NCBI GenBank assembly: GCA_023392595.1
Contig: JAEVYU010000057.1
Location: 100,979 to 164,978, forward strand
Direction of reading: 5' to 3'
From: Bacillota bacterium
GTDB lineage: Bacteria; Bacillota; UBA4882; UBA8346
Length of the DNA: 64,000 bases
In this document: one piece after another, positions 51,076 through 58,690 of the stretch
Position numbering within the stretch: position 1 is the first letter of the stretch
Layout: each line of letters opens with the position of its first letter
The notes under the pieces: model-generated
Databases searched by the model: none
What the model was told of the DNA's origin: nothing
The model's input: the letters and a program-made list of their open reading frames with translations, nothing else
Translations under genes and position numbers: made by a program

Positions 51076-51723
51076 ATGATTATTAAAACAGACGGGCCGT
51101 ATTATATTATGTTTTGCGAGAAATGTGGCGCCGAGATCCGTAAACATCAATCCTATTGTACAAGGTATGGAGAGACTTACCATTTTAACCCGGAACTGAA
51201 ATGCAATCATTGCGGGTTTTCTGTCAAGATTATTCGTAACACGATTTCTACTCCGTCTTTCCCGTTGAAGATGGCGAATGAAGAAATCCCAACGCCAAAA
51301 GGAACAGCAAACTGCATAGAAGTGTGCCCGGAACGTAAGGATGGCAGAGCAAAAATTATCAACAAACTAAATAATGTTATCAAGGAATTAGCCAAGGGAA
51401 AAAAGGTTGATGAATCAGCGAAGATTATATTCTTGGCTGATTTTGGAATGATCGAAGGCGTTATTTGGCAACCGGGCGAGTATAACGGCCTTAATCAGAG
51501 AATATTCAAAGATTTCAATGAAATAAGGGATAATTATCTATTGAGGATGGAAAAGGAAGTTGCCCCTTCGGATTATGATCAAAGCAATCATTTTATTACA
51601 GTCCTTAATGCCAAAATAATCCCATTCTCCGATCCAAGTCATACCATAACGATGGAAGTTTTGAATTTATTCTCCGATCAAATTGTGGGGTTTACTTTTG
51701 GTAAGTATCAATCCGAAAATTAA
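51076..51723 (+). CDS. Zinc-ribbon protein, unknown function
   Basis: 215 aa. The first 50 residues have FCEKCGAEIRKHQSYCTRYG and LKCNHCGFS, like the zinc-ribbon of many small proteins, but the fourth Cys is Tyr (YCTRYG), so the first ribbon is incomplete. The rest (about residues 80-215) is an alpha-beta domain with KIIFLADFGMIEGVIWQPGE and IPFSDPSHTITMEVLNLFSD, which I do not recognise. ATG with GAGG upstream. It is the only gene between the DUF4489-like gene and the TetR unit. Confidence 0.6.
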   Translation: MIIKTDGPYYIMFCEKCGAEIRKHQSYCTRYGETYHFNPELKCNHCGFSVKIIRNTISTPSFPLKMANEEIPTPKGTANCIEVCPERKDGRAKIINKLNNVIKELAKGKKVDESAKIIFLADFGMIEGVIWQPGEYNGLNQRIFKDFNEIRDNYLLRMEKEVAPSDYDQSNHFITVLNAKIIPFSDPSHTITMEVLNLFSDQIVGFTFGKYQSEN

Positions 51724-51757
51724 GTCTTGATGGGAAAGGATAATCATGATAATATGT

Positions 51758-51781
51758 GAATGAATTTTAAAATATTCATTC
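51758..51781. promoter_or_regulatory. TetR operator 1
   Basis: GAATGAA and TTCATTC arms separated by 10 bp lie 27 bp before the tetR start codon. The same arms recur at 52426-52453 after the gene. Confidence 0.7.
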
Positions 51782-51807
51782 GTGATTTTTGAGAGGAAGT
51801 TCATTCG

Positions 51808-52410
51808 TTGGAAGATAAGAAAGCGGCCATTTTTAACAGCGCCAAAGAATTGTTTAGCGTCAAAGGATTTAAAGATACTAATGTTTCGGACATAACCAAA
51901 ATGGCTGGGATAGGGGTCGGTACTTTTTACAACTATTACGCCTCTAAAGAAGGGCTTTTCATTGAGATATTGAAGGAAGAAAATAGAAAAGTCAAAGAGA
52001 GCATTCTGGAATCGTTCGATTCAAAAGATGATCCCGTACAGGCCGTCGTGAAATTCGTCATGCAGAATTTCAAGGTTATGCAATCCAACCCGATTATGAA
52101 AGAATGGTACAACAGGGATGTTTATAGTAAAATCGAGCGTTATTTTGATGAGCAAGGCGGCATGGGAAGTATTCAGGAGTTTTTGAACAGTGGTCAAACT
52201 GAGTTGATTCAACAATGGAAGGCCGAAGGGAAAATAAGAAATGATTTGGATGATGACCTGATAGGTGCTATTTTCACTGCCATACCTTATATCGACCTTC
52301 ATAAAAACGAGATCGGGATTCAATATTTTCCTCAGATTTTATATTATATAACGGAGTTTGTTATGAAAGGTTTGACGGAAATTCCCCCCAAAAAAGATAT
52401 TGAAAAGTAA
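51808..52410 (+). CDS. TetR/AcrR-family regulator
   Basis: 200 aa. The HTH is VKGFKDTNVSDITKMAGIGV followed by GTFYNYYASKEGLFIEIL. The C-terminal ligand domain is helical. The start is TTG 51808 with GAGGAAG upstream. Operator-like palindromes of the same sequence lie before it and before the DUF998 gene that follows, so it most likely represses itself and that gene. Confidence 0.9.
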   Translation: MEDKKAAIFNSAKELFSVKGFKDTNVSDITKMAGIGVGTFYNYYASKEGLFIEILKEENRKVKESILESFDSKDDPVQAVVKFVMQNFKVMQSNPIMKEWYNRDVYSKIERYFDEQGGMGSIQEFLNSGQTELIQQWKAEGKIRNDLDDDLIGAIFTAIPYIDLHKNEIGIQYFPQILYYITEFVMKGLTEIPPKKDIEK

Positions 52411-52425
52411 TTTTTTTTCATTGCC

Positions 52426-52453
52426 ATGAATGAATCCATAAATATTCATTCAT
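52426..52453. promoter_or_regulatory. TetR operator 2 (before DUF998 gene)
   Basis: ATGAATGAAT and ATATTCATTCAT form inverted arms with a short spacer, the same family as operator 1. It lies about 100 bp before the DUF998 start. Confidence 0.7.
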
Positions 52454-52556
52454 GGATGGTGATTAGTATTTTTGCCATAGCAATTTGTATATTTTTGGGG
52501 TTTTATGGCAGAAAGAATCAAGTACATGGAAAACCATTATTACTAGGGAGTTTAAA

Positions 52557-53234
52557 ATGAAACCAGCAACAAGAATCCAAACCAAAAAAGAACTGCAAGT
52601 ACCAAAGATAGTACGAAAAGTACTGCTCGTCTGCGGCATTCTTTCTTCTTTACTTTATATTATTACTGACATCCTTGCAGCCATACAGTGGGATCGTTAC
52701 TGCTCGGCCTCACAATCCGTCAGTGAGCTGATGGCGATTGGAGCTCCAACCAGACCCTTTGTCATTTTTCTTTTTGGCGTGTATAGCGTGTTTGTGATTG
52801 CATTCGGACTCGGGGTTCGGGGAGTAGATACTCGAAAGCGTACCTCGCGTATCGCTGGAGTTTTGCTGACCGGATACGGATTGGCTGGATATGTGACGAG
52901 ACTGTTCTTCCCCATGCACTTACGGGGTGCGGTAGGGACAATCACCGACATAATGCACATAATCGGTACGATAGTAATGTCGCTCTTTCTTATCTTATCC
53001 ATAGAGTTCGGATCTATGGCACATGGAAGGTGGTTCCATCGCTATTCGATTGCGACAATTTTGATTCTCCTTCTGTTTGGCGCTTGGGCAGGTCTAGACG
53101 GTCCTCGGGTTGCGGCACAATTGCCCACCCCTTGGTTGGGAATTAAAGAACGCATCAATATCTATACTTCCATGCTATGGGTACTTGTTTTCGCCGTTAT
53201 ACTCTTGCGGGCGGAAAAGGTCAAGGCCAATTAA
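52557..53234 (+). CDS. DUF998 membrane protein
   Basis: 225 aa with six predicted transmembrane helices. LLVCGILSSLLYIITDILAA and DRYCSASQSVSELMAIGAPT are typical of DUF998, followed by RLFFPMHLRGAVGTITDIMH. The family is found in many bacteria without an assigned role. The ATG at 52557 is behind TAGGGAG. It probably depends on the TetR protein directly upstream. Confidence 0.85.
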   Translation: MKPATRIQTKKELQVPKIVRKVLLVCGILSSLLYIITDILAAIQWDRYCSASQSVSELMAIGAPTRPFVIFLFGVYSVFVIAFGLGVRGVDTRKRTSRIAGVLLTGYGLAGYVTRLFFPMHLRGAVGTITDIMHIIGTIVMSLFLILSIEFGSMAHGRWFHRYSIATILILLLFGAWAGLDGPRVAAQLPTPWLGIKERINIYTSMLWVLVFAVILLRAEKVKAN

Positions 53235-53303
53235 AAAAAGCTTAACTGATACAATAATTATCGCGCAGAAGCAGTTACACGATATCGAAAGGAGGGAAAC
53301 AAA

Positions 53304-53707
53304 ATTAAATCTGAGCAAATAAAAAAAGTGACCGCATTTATCGGAACTCCGCGAAAGCACGCAACTTACCAAGGGGTTCAAGAATTTGAAGAGAATTTAA
53401 AGTTGATTGCTAAAAAATAACCCGGCAAATTACCAAGGCAGCAAGAAGATTTTATAAGGATCTATATCGTTCCAAGTTGCCCACACCTTCTTTTTTCAAG
53501 CTGATGCTCTTCCGGATAAACCGTACAAGTATACAGGGAATTCTGAATGAGCAGTACCGGGATTATCAATATTTTAAAGAAAAGGGCTGGTTTGATTCGG
53601 ATTATTATTATGATGTTTCATTGGGGGTTATCAAAAAATCGGCGGGCCGTTTTTTTGATTTTTTGGGGAAGTGGATATCAAAGGGCAGAAAACCGGAACT
53701 ATGCTGA
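53304..53707 (+). pseudogene. Flavodoxin-family (NADPH-dependent FMN reductase-like) relic with an internal deletion
   Basis: The first part reads KKVTAFIGTPRKHATYQGVQ then EFEENLKLIAKK and stops; it is the N-terminal strand and phosphate loop of a flavodoxin-like oxidoreductase (usual GSPRKKNTY). A stop follows, and the frame at 53477-53707 continues with a typical C-terminal end (ARRFYKDLYRSKLPTPSFFK, then RDYQYFKEKGWFDSDYYYDV). The middle of the protein, which would bind NADPH/FMN, is missing. The ribosome binding site (AGGAGGG) is followed by an ATT, not ATG, where the start would be. Confidence 0.75.
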
Positions 53708-53860
53708 ATAATTCTAAAATCCAGAAGATTTTTCAAGGAGCATGGCCGGTTCGCGACGAGAGGTGCAAATATTGAGTTTGGGAAAATTTTGTAATACAAT
53801 TTCATTATCGGTTATAGTACACAAATATAAGCAATCACTTAAAATAGGAGTTAAGTAATT

Positions 53861-55231
53861 ATGAATAACATGAATGAAGCAGTAAGAAAACAACGATTAT
53901 TCTTTGAAAAAGGCATAACCAAAGAAGTTGACTACCGTATCAAAAATCTTAAGCTGCTCAAACAAATAATTTTGACGCATGAAGCGGAAATTCTTGACGC
54001 TTTGCAAAAAGATTTGAATAAAGCTCCGTTTGAGGCTTATGCCACAGAAATAGGCCTTGTTTTGGAGGAGCTTGAATATATTATCAAACACCTGCGGAAT
54101 TGGGCCAAACCCAGAAAGGTTAAAACTCCGATTACTCATTTTTTGTCAGCGAGTTACCAATATACGGAGCCTTATGGTATTGTACTGATTATGTCGCCCT
54201 GGAATTACCCGTTTCAATTAACGATTGCCCCTTTGATAGGAGCCATGGCGGCGGGGAATTGTACTATCGTGAAACCATCGGAATATTCATCTCATACTGC
54301 CGAAATCATAGAACGACTTATCTGTGAGAACTTTGATGAATCCTACATTACGGTGGTAAGAGGGGGAAGAGAGGCCAATAAAACATTGTTGGATGAGAAG
54401 TTCGACTATATTTTCTTTACCGGCAGTGTATCTGTGGGCAAGGTGGTAATGGAATCAGCTTCAAAGCACCTTACCCCGGTTTCATTGGAGTTAGGCGGCA
54501 AAAGTCCCTGTATTGTCGATGAATCCGCTAATTTAGATATGGCAGCCAAACGAATTGTATGGGGAAAATATCTAAATGCAGGGCAAACTTGTGTGGCCCC
54601 CGATTATTTGTTGGTCCATAGAAATGTAAAAACCGAACTCATAACCAAAATGAGGAAGTACATTGAGGAGTTTTACGGGCCCGATCCTTTCAATAACCCG
54701 GATTATCCAAAGGTAATTAATGATAAACATTTTAACCGCCTTTTGGGACTCTTCCAAAATGAAACGATTGTTGTTGGCGGACAGTATAACGACCAAACCC
54801 ACCGGATAGCGCCTACGATTCTTGATAAGGTAACATGGGATAGGCCGATTATGCAGGAGGAAATTTTCGGACCCCTACTCCCTGTACTTGAATTTGAGAG
54901 CCTCAATGATGTCATTGGAATAGTCAATCATCATCCCAAACCTCTTGCCCTATATTTCTTTACGCAGGACAAGAAGAGAGAACAGTATGTTATCAATAAT
55001 ACTTCCTTTGGGGGCGGTTGCATCAATGATACTGTCGTCCATCTGGCAACCTCATATATGCCATTCGGAGGCGTGGGAGACAGCGGTATGGGAGGCTATC
55101 ACGGCAAGGCAAGCTTTGATACCTTTTCACACCAAAAAAGTATTTTGAAAAAGTCTACTCTGTTTGATATCCCCCTGCGATACCCACCGTATAAAAATAA
55201 ACTTAAATTATTAAAATTTATCATGCGCTGA
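53861..55231 (+). CDS. Aldehyde dehydrogenase (ALDH3 type)
   Basis: 456 aa. Catalytic Cys in NAGQTCVAPDYLL, general-base Glu in VSLELGGKSPCIV, and the FFTGSVSVGKVVMESASKHL coenzyme loop are complete. The Asn of SPWNYPFQL is present. The length (about 455-460) and the order fit class 3 aldehyde dehydrogenases, which oxidise medium- or long-chain aldehydes with NAD(P)+. It lies 21 bp before a radical SAM gene in the same direction, probably as one unit. Confidence 0.95.
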   Translation: MNNMNEAVRKQRLFFEKGITKEVDYRIKNLKLLKQIILTHEAEILDALQKDLNKAPFEAYATEIGLVLEELEYIIKHLRNWAKPRKVKTPITHFLSASYQYTEPYGIVLIMSPWNYPFQLTIAPLIGAMAAGNCTIVKPSEYSSHTAEIIERLICENFDESYITVVRGGREANKTLLDEKFDYIFFTGSVSVGKVVMESASKHLTPVSLELGGKSPCIVDESANLDMAAKRIVWGKYLNAGQTCVAPDYLLVHRNVKTELITKMRKYIEEFYGPDPFNNPDYPKVINDKHFNRLLGLFQNETIVVGGQYNDQTHRIAPTILDKVTWDRPIMQEEIFGPLLPVLEFESLNDVIGIVNHHPKPLALYFFTQDKKREQYVINNTSFGGGCINDTVVHLATSYMPFGGVGDSGMGGYHGKASFDTFSHQKSILKKSTLFDIPLRYPPYKNKLKLLKFIMR

Positions 55232-55252
55232 TAAGAAAGAGGAATAAATTCT

Positions 55253-56326
55253 ATGAAATTTCATGATTACAGAACCCTATTGAATCAATCGATCAATAGT
55301 TTTTTAAAAGACGCATTACGGATGGTTTATAAAAATCCGGCAAGAATTACATTTATGTTGCGAACCATTTTTTGGCAGCGGAGAGCCGTCCAAAAAAGAA
55401 TAAAAAATGATCAACAGGGTCTTCAGGTCCCCCCTTACATGATTGTTAGTATTACCAACCGTTGCAATCTTCAATGCGAGGGTTGTTATTCAAAGGCACA
55501 GCAAAGACCGATGGGGAAAGAAATGAGTTATGATAAATTACGCTCAGTGATCGCAGAAGCCCAAAGACTCGGCATTTCATTTGTTTTTTTGGCCGGGGGT
55601 GAGCCCCTCGTGAGAAAGGAAATTTTTGAGATTACCAAAGACTTCTCTGAACTAATCTTCCCCCTCTTCACCAATGGTTTGCTTATGACGGATGAAATCA
55701 TCAGCTGTTTACGAAAACAGAGAAATGTAATACCCGTTATCAGTTTGGAAGGCTATGAAACTGAAACGGACAGCAGAAGAGGGCCCGGGGTGTATGGCCA
55801 ATTAGAGGAGACATTTGGGAAAATCAAACGCTCCGGCATTTTTTACGGTCTTTCCTTTACCGTTTCAAGAACAAATTTTGAGACCTTAACGAGTGAACGT
55901 TTTATAAAAGAGTTAATTGAATGGGGTTGCCAGCTGTTTTTCTTTGTAGAGTACATTCCGGTCAAGAAAGCCACGGAGGATATTGCAGTTACCGCCGAAC
56001 AAAGGGTCTATTTAATGACCATTCTGGATTCTTTCCGAATCCGATTTCCGGCTTTGTTTGTTAGCTTTCCCGGCGACGAAAAAGCCTTTGGCGGTTGCCT
56101 TTCGGCGGGCCGTGGCTTCATCCATATTAGTGCCGAAGGTGATTTGGAGCCATGTCCGTTTGCTCCCTATTCCGATACCAATGTCAATGATGTGTCCTTA
56201 CGAGAGGCCCTTCAATCCCCCTTATTGAAAGAAATCCGTCAACATTCTACGGAGTTGACTGAAACCGGAGGGGGATGTGCTTTGTGGGAAAAAAGGGAAT
56301 GGTTAAGATCCTTACGCCAAAATTAA
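55253..56326 (+). CDS. Radical SAM protein with SPASM-like C-terminus
   Basis: 357 aa. The cluster motif is CNLQCEGC at residues 71-78 (CxxxCxxC). GGEP follows in FLAGGEPLVRKEIF and the barrel continues with VIPVISLEGYETETDSRRGP. A further Cys set (FGGCLSAGRGFIHISAEGDL then EPCPFAPYSD and GGGCALWEKR) suggests an auxiliary SPASM/Twitch cluster. Such enzymes modify peptides or maturate cofactors. No precursor peptide is obvious beside it. Tight coupling to the aldehyde dehydrogenase suggests a common pathway. Function unknown. Confidence 0.88.
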   Translation: MKFHDYRTLLNQSINSFLKDALRMVYKNPARITFMLRTIFWQRRAVQKRIKNDQQGLQVPPYMIVSITNRCNLQCEGCYSKAQQRPMGKEMSYDKLRSVIAEAQRLGISFVFLAGGEPLVRKEIFEITKDFSELIFPLFTNGLLMTDEIISCLRKQRNVIPVISLEGYETETDSRRGPGVYGQLEETFGKIKRSGIFYGLSFTVSRTNFETLTSERFIKELIEWGCQLFFFVEYIPVKKATEDIAVTAEQRVYLMTILDSFRIRFPALFVSFPGDEKAFGGCLSAGRGFIHISAEGDLEPCPFAPYSDTNVNDVSLREALQSPLLKEIRQHSTELTETGGGCALWEKREWLRSLRQN

Positions 56327-56444
56327 CTTGGGGTTTTTGTTTTTGTGATGTTGCCTATAAAAAAAATTTTTGATTTAATAAGGGCTATTAAGGAGGAATA
56401 TTGAATTCAATAACGAAGTTTTTCTCGTTTGGGAGGTTATTAAA

Positions 56445-56708
56445 CTGGATAAGCAATTTCTTGATTGGGAATTCATTCAAAATTTAATGGCCAATGATGC
56501 CGTAATAGGGGCATTTAGTACGGAGGCCCTCCCTGATGAAGTGCAGGACCGTTTGGATAGCATTAAAAAGGAAGGCTTAATTGCCTGCATCCAAAATGAT
56601 GCCGTCTTCTTTTTGGGCCAGGAAGAATGCAGGGAACTTGGCATTCCGTTCAAGCATCAAATTGTTGCCGAGAATGGAATTCAGACTTCTTCATCAGATA
56701 TCTATTAA
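56445..56708 (+). CDS. Hypothetical protein with a possible CTG start
   Basis: 87 aa. From CTG 56445 the frame reads MDKQFLDWEFIQNLMANDAV. GGGAGG lies eight bases before this CTG, while the next ATG (56487) has no ribosome binding site, so the rare start codon CTG is favoured. The protein is acidic and mostly helical (STEALPDEVQDRLDSIKKEG). No family is recognised. Confidence 0.5.
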   Translation: MDKQFLDWEFIQNLMANDAVIGAFSTEALPDEVQDRLDSIKKEGLIACIQNDAVFFLGQEECRELGIPFKHQIVAENGIQTSSSDIY

Positions 56709-56832
56709 AGACTCTTCTTCATTCCATAATTTAATGGTAGGGATATGAGGTTTAGTAACGACGTTTCTGATGAAATGCCGTTTTTTTATGTTTTTTTTCA
56801 AATCCATGGAACCTTCAGAACAGTTGTCGATC

Positions 56833-56864
56833 TTCATAGAATCTTCACATCGGATTGATATAAT
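56833..56864 (+). promoter_or_regulatory. Repeat-box promoter 3 (for the DUF2318 gene)
   Basis: TTCAT at 56833-56837, six bases, TTCAC at 56844-56848, ten bases, TATAAT at 56859-56864. Confidence 0.75.
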
Positions 56865-56906
56865 CCGGGATATCAAGTCTTTAAAACTCTGAAGGGAGAA
56901 TGGTTA

Positions 56907-57413
56907 ATGGGTGTTCAAGCGGATGATAAGTTGATCAAAACTACTCAGAGAAACAAATGGTTGAAGGTCATAGGATTAGCATTGGTCGTAATGGCGGGTT
57001 TTCTCATTGTGAAAAGCTCCATCACTCAAGCGGAGACAACCAAGAACGGGGATTTGCGCATACTGAAAAGGGAAGTTACCGGTAAGGCGAAATTTTACCC
57101 CATATCCGTGGATGGTGTTAAAATGGAGGTGGTCGCCGTGAAAGCCGGCGATGGAAGCGTGAGGACAGCTTTTAACACCTGCCAGGTATGTTTCGATTCG
57201 GGGCGCGGTTATTATATTCAGGAAGGCAATGAACTGGTTTGCCAAAACTGTGGCAACCGTTTTCCCATCGATAAGGTTGAGAAAATTAAAAACGGCTGTA
57301 ATCCGGTTCCAATTACCGCGGATTTAAAGACTGATGACGGTCAATATATTACCATTTCCAAGAGTTTATTGGCCAAAGCCAAAGGCCTGTTTGGCAATTG
57401 GAAGAAATATTGA
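56907..57413 (+). CDS. DUF2318 membrane-anchored redox/metal protein
   Basis: 168 aa. An N-terminal helix (VIGLALVVMAGFLIVKSSIT) anchors it. The outer part has NTCQVCFDSGRGYYIQEGNE and LVCQNCGNRFPIDKVEKIKN, two CxxC pairs of the DUF2318 domain, with a further Cys in KNGCNPVPI. The family is found next to iron/copper transport proteins. The promoter is of the repeat-box type, shared with the copper fusion gene at 58691, so the two appear co-regulated. A terminator follows. Confidence 0.85.
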   Translation: MGVQADDKLIKTTQRNKWLKVIGLALVVMAGFLIVKSSITQAETTKNGDLRILKREVTGKAKFYPISVDGVKMEVVAVKAGDGSVRTAFNTCQVCFDSGRGYYIQEGNELVCQNCGNRFPIDKVEKIKNGCNPVPITADLKTDDGQYITISKSLLAKAKGLFGNWKKY

Positions 57414-57485
57414 ATATCGAATAAAGATTGCAATCCATCTACCGGATAATCGAATTTGTGATACAATCATATTCATCTTCGTTTC

Positions 57486-57522
57486 GTAAACCTTCCTCTA
57501 CCAAAAGGGAAGGTTTTGTTTT
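57486..57522 (+). terminator. Terminator after the DUF2318 gene
   Basis: AAACCTTCC at 57488-57496 pairs with GGAAGGTTT at 57508-57516, followed by TGTTTT. Confidence 0.8.
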
Positions 57523-57749
57523 ATAAATATTCCCATGATGGGGAAAATGTTATGGTTTGGAAATGGGCGGAAACTGTATCCTAAAAAATAACATTGGCAG
57601 TGTACTACCCCGTATACTTGAAAAAGAATGATGGTCAGTATATAATTATCCCTAAGTTTTTTGATAGCCAAAACCATCCGGTGAAAGTTATAGGGTATAT
57701 GGTATAAAAAGAAACGGTGCCGGGATATATGGCTAAAAGGGTGAGAAAA

Positions 57750-58583
57750 ATGATTTTTGACAGGAAAGTTTCGAAGTCCCGGAACCCGGGGTTATGGGTA
57801 TTATTATTTCTGACATTAATTTTTTCAATGATCAATCGATATTCATACGCTTCCGGGCTGAAACCGGCGACGGATTTTGAAGCCGACACGTTTCATGATC
57901 ACCAGGGGGGAACATTACCTTACCGGTTATTAAAACCGCTTCCTGAATATGCCAATGGACTCAATCAATATCCGTTACTATTATATCTGCATGGAACCGG
58001 GGAGCGTGGAACGGATAATTTGAAACAGTTGAAGTATATCGATGTTTTCGACCAACCATCTTTTCGTCAAAAATACCCCAGTTTTGTGGTTGTTCCCCAA
58101 TGTCCGGCGGAAGAAAATTGGGTTGAGAAGGAAAGCTATTCGGGCACTGTCCCGCAGTCGTCCAGACCCGCCAGACCGTTATGGCAGACTGTAGAATTAC
58201 TCCGGCAATTACAAAATAAATTACCGGTTGATCCGGACCGAATTTATGTGCTGGGCATATCAAGCGGCGGTTCCGGCGTTTGGGATTTGATTGCCCGCTA
58301 TCCTCGAATGTTCGCAGCTGCAGCTCCATTTTGCGGCTCGGGGGATGACCAAAAAGCCGGTTTAATGACGAACACCCCCATATGGGCATTTCATGGGGGA
58401 CGTGATATTTTAGTTAACCCGAATACTACCCGGAAAATGGTTCAGGCAATTCAAACGGCAGGCGGTCACCCCAAGTATACGGAGTATCCCAATATGTTCC
58501 ACAATGTTTGGAATAAAGCTTTCCACGATCCCCAATTTTTCCAGTGGTTATTTGAACAAAAAAGGGTTGGAGATCCTCATTGA
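57750..58583 (+). CDS. Secreted alpha/beta-hydrolase (esterase/PHB-depolymerase-like)
   Basis: 277 aa from ATG 57750 (AAGGGTGAG upstream); GTG 57717 is also in frame. The signal-like helix is RNPGLWVLLFLTLIFSMINR. The oxyanion-hole motif is YLHGTGERG, the nucleophile elbow is VLGISSGGSGVWD (GxSxG), the acid is in FHGGRDILVNP and the catalytic His in YPNMFHNVWNKAF. Family members hydrolyse esters or polyhydroxyalkanoates outside the cytoplasm. The strong terminator afterwards separates it from the copper genes. Confidence 0.87.
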   Translation: MIFDRKVSKSRNPGLWVLLFLTLIFSMINRYSYASGLKPATDFEADTFHDHQGGTLPYRLLKPLPEYANGLNQYPLLLYLHGTGERGTDNLKQLKYIDVFDQPSFRQKYPSFVVVPQCPAEENWVEKESYSGTVPQSSRPARPLWQTVELLRQLQNKLPVDPDRIYVLGISSGGSGVWDLIARYPRMFAAAAPFCGSGDDQKAGLMTNTPIWAFHGGRDILVNPNTTRKMVQAIQTAGGHPKYTEYPNMFHNVWNKAFHDPQFFQWLFEQKRVGDPH

Positions 58584-58591
58584 AAGTAAAA

Positions 58592-58627
58592 AAGAGAAAA
58601 AGATGCCGTCAGGCATCTTTTTCTCTC
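58592..58627 (+). terminator. Strong terminator
   Basis: GAGAAAAAGATGCC (58594-58607) and GGCATCTTTTTCTC (58612-58625) are a perfect 14-bp stem around a tetraloop, with T-rich end. It separates the hydrolase gene from the copper unit. Confidence 0.9.
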
Positions 58628-58659
58628 TTCATAGGATCTTCACAACATTACTGTACAAT
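58628..58659 (+). promoter_or_regulatory. Repeat-box promoter 4 (for the HMA-TauE-cupredoxin gene and copA)
   Basis: TTCAT at 58628-58632, six bases, TTCAC at 58639-58643, ten bases, TACAAT at 58654-58659. Confidence 0.75.
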
Positions 58660-58690
58660 AAGGATAGTTCAAGATTCCTAGGAGGAAGTA

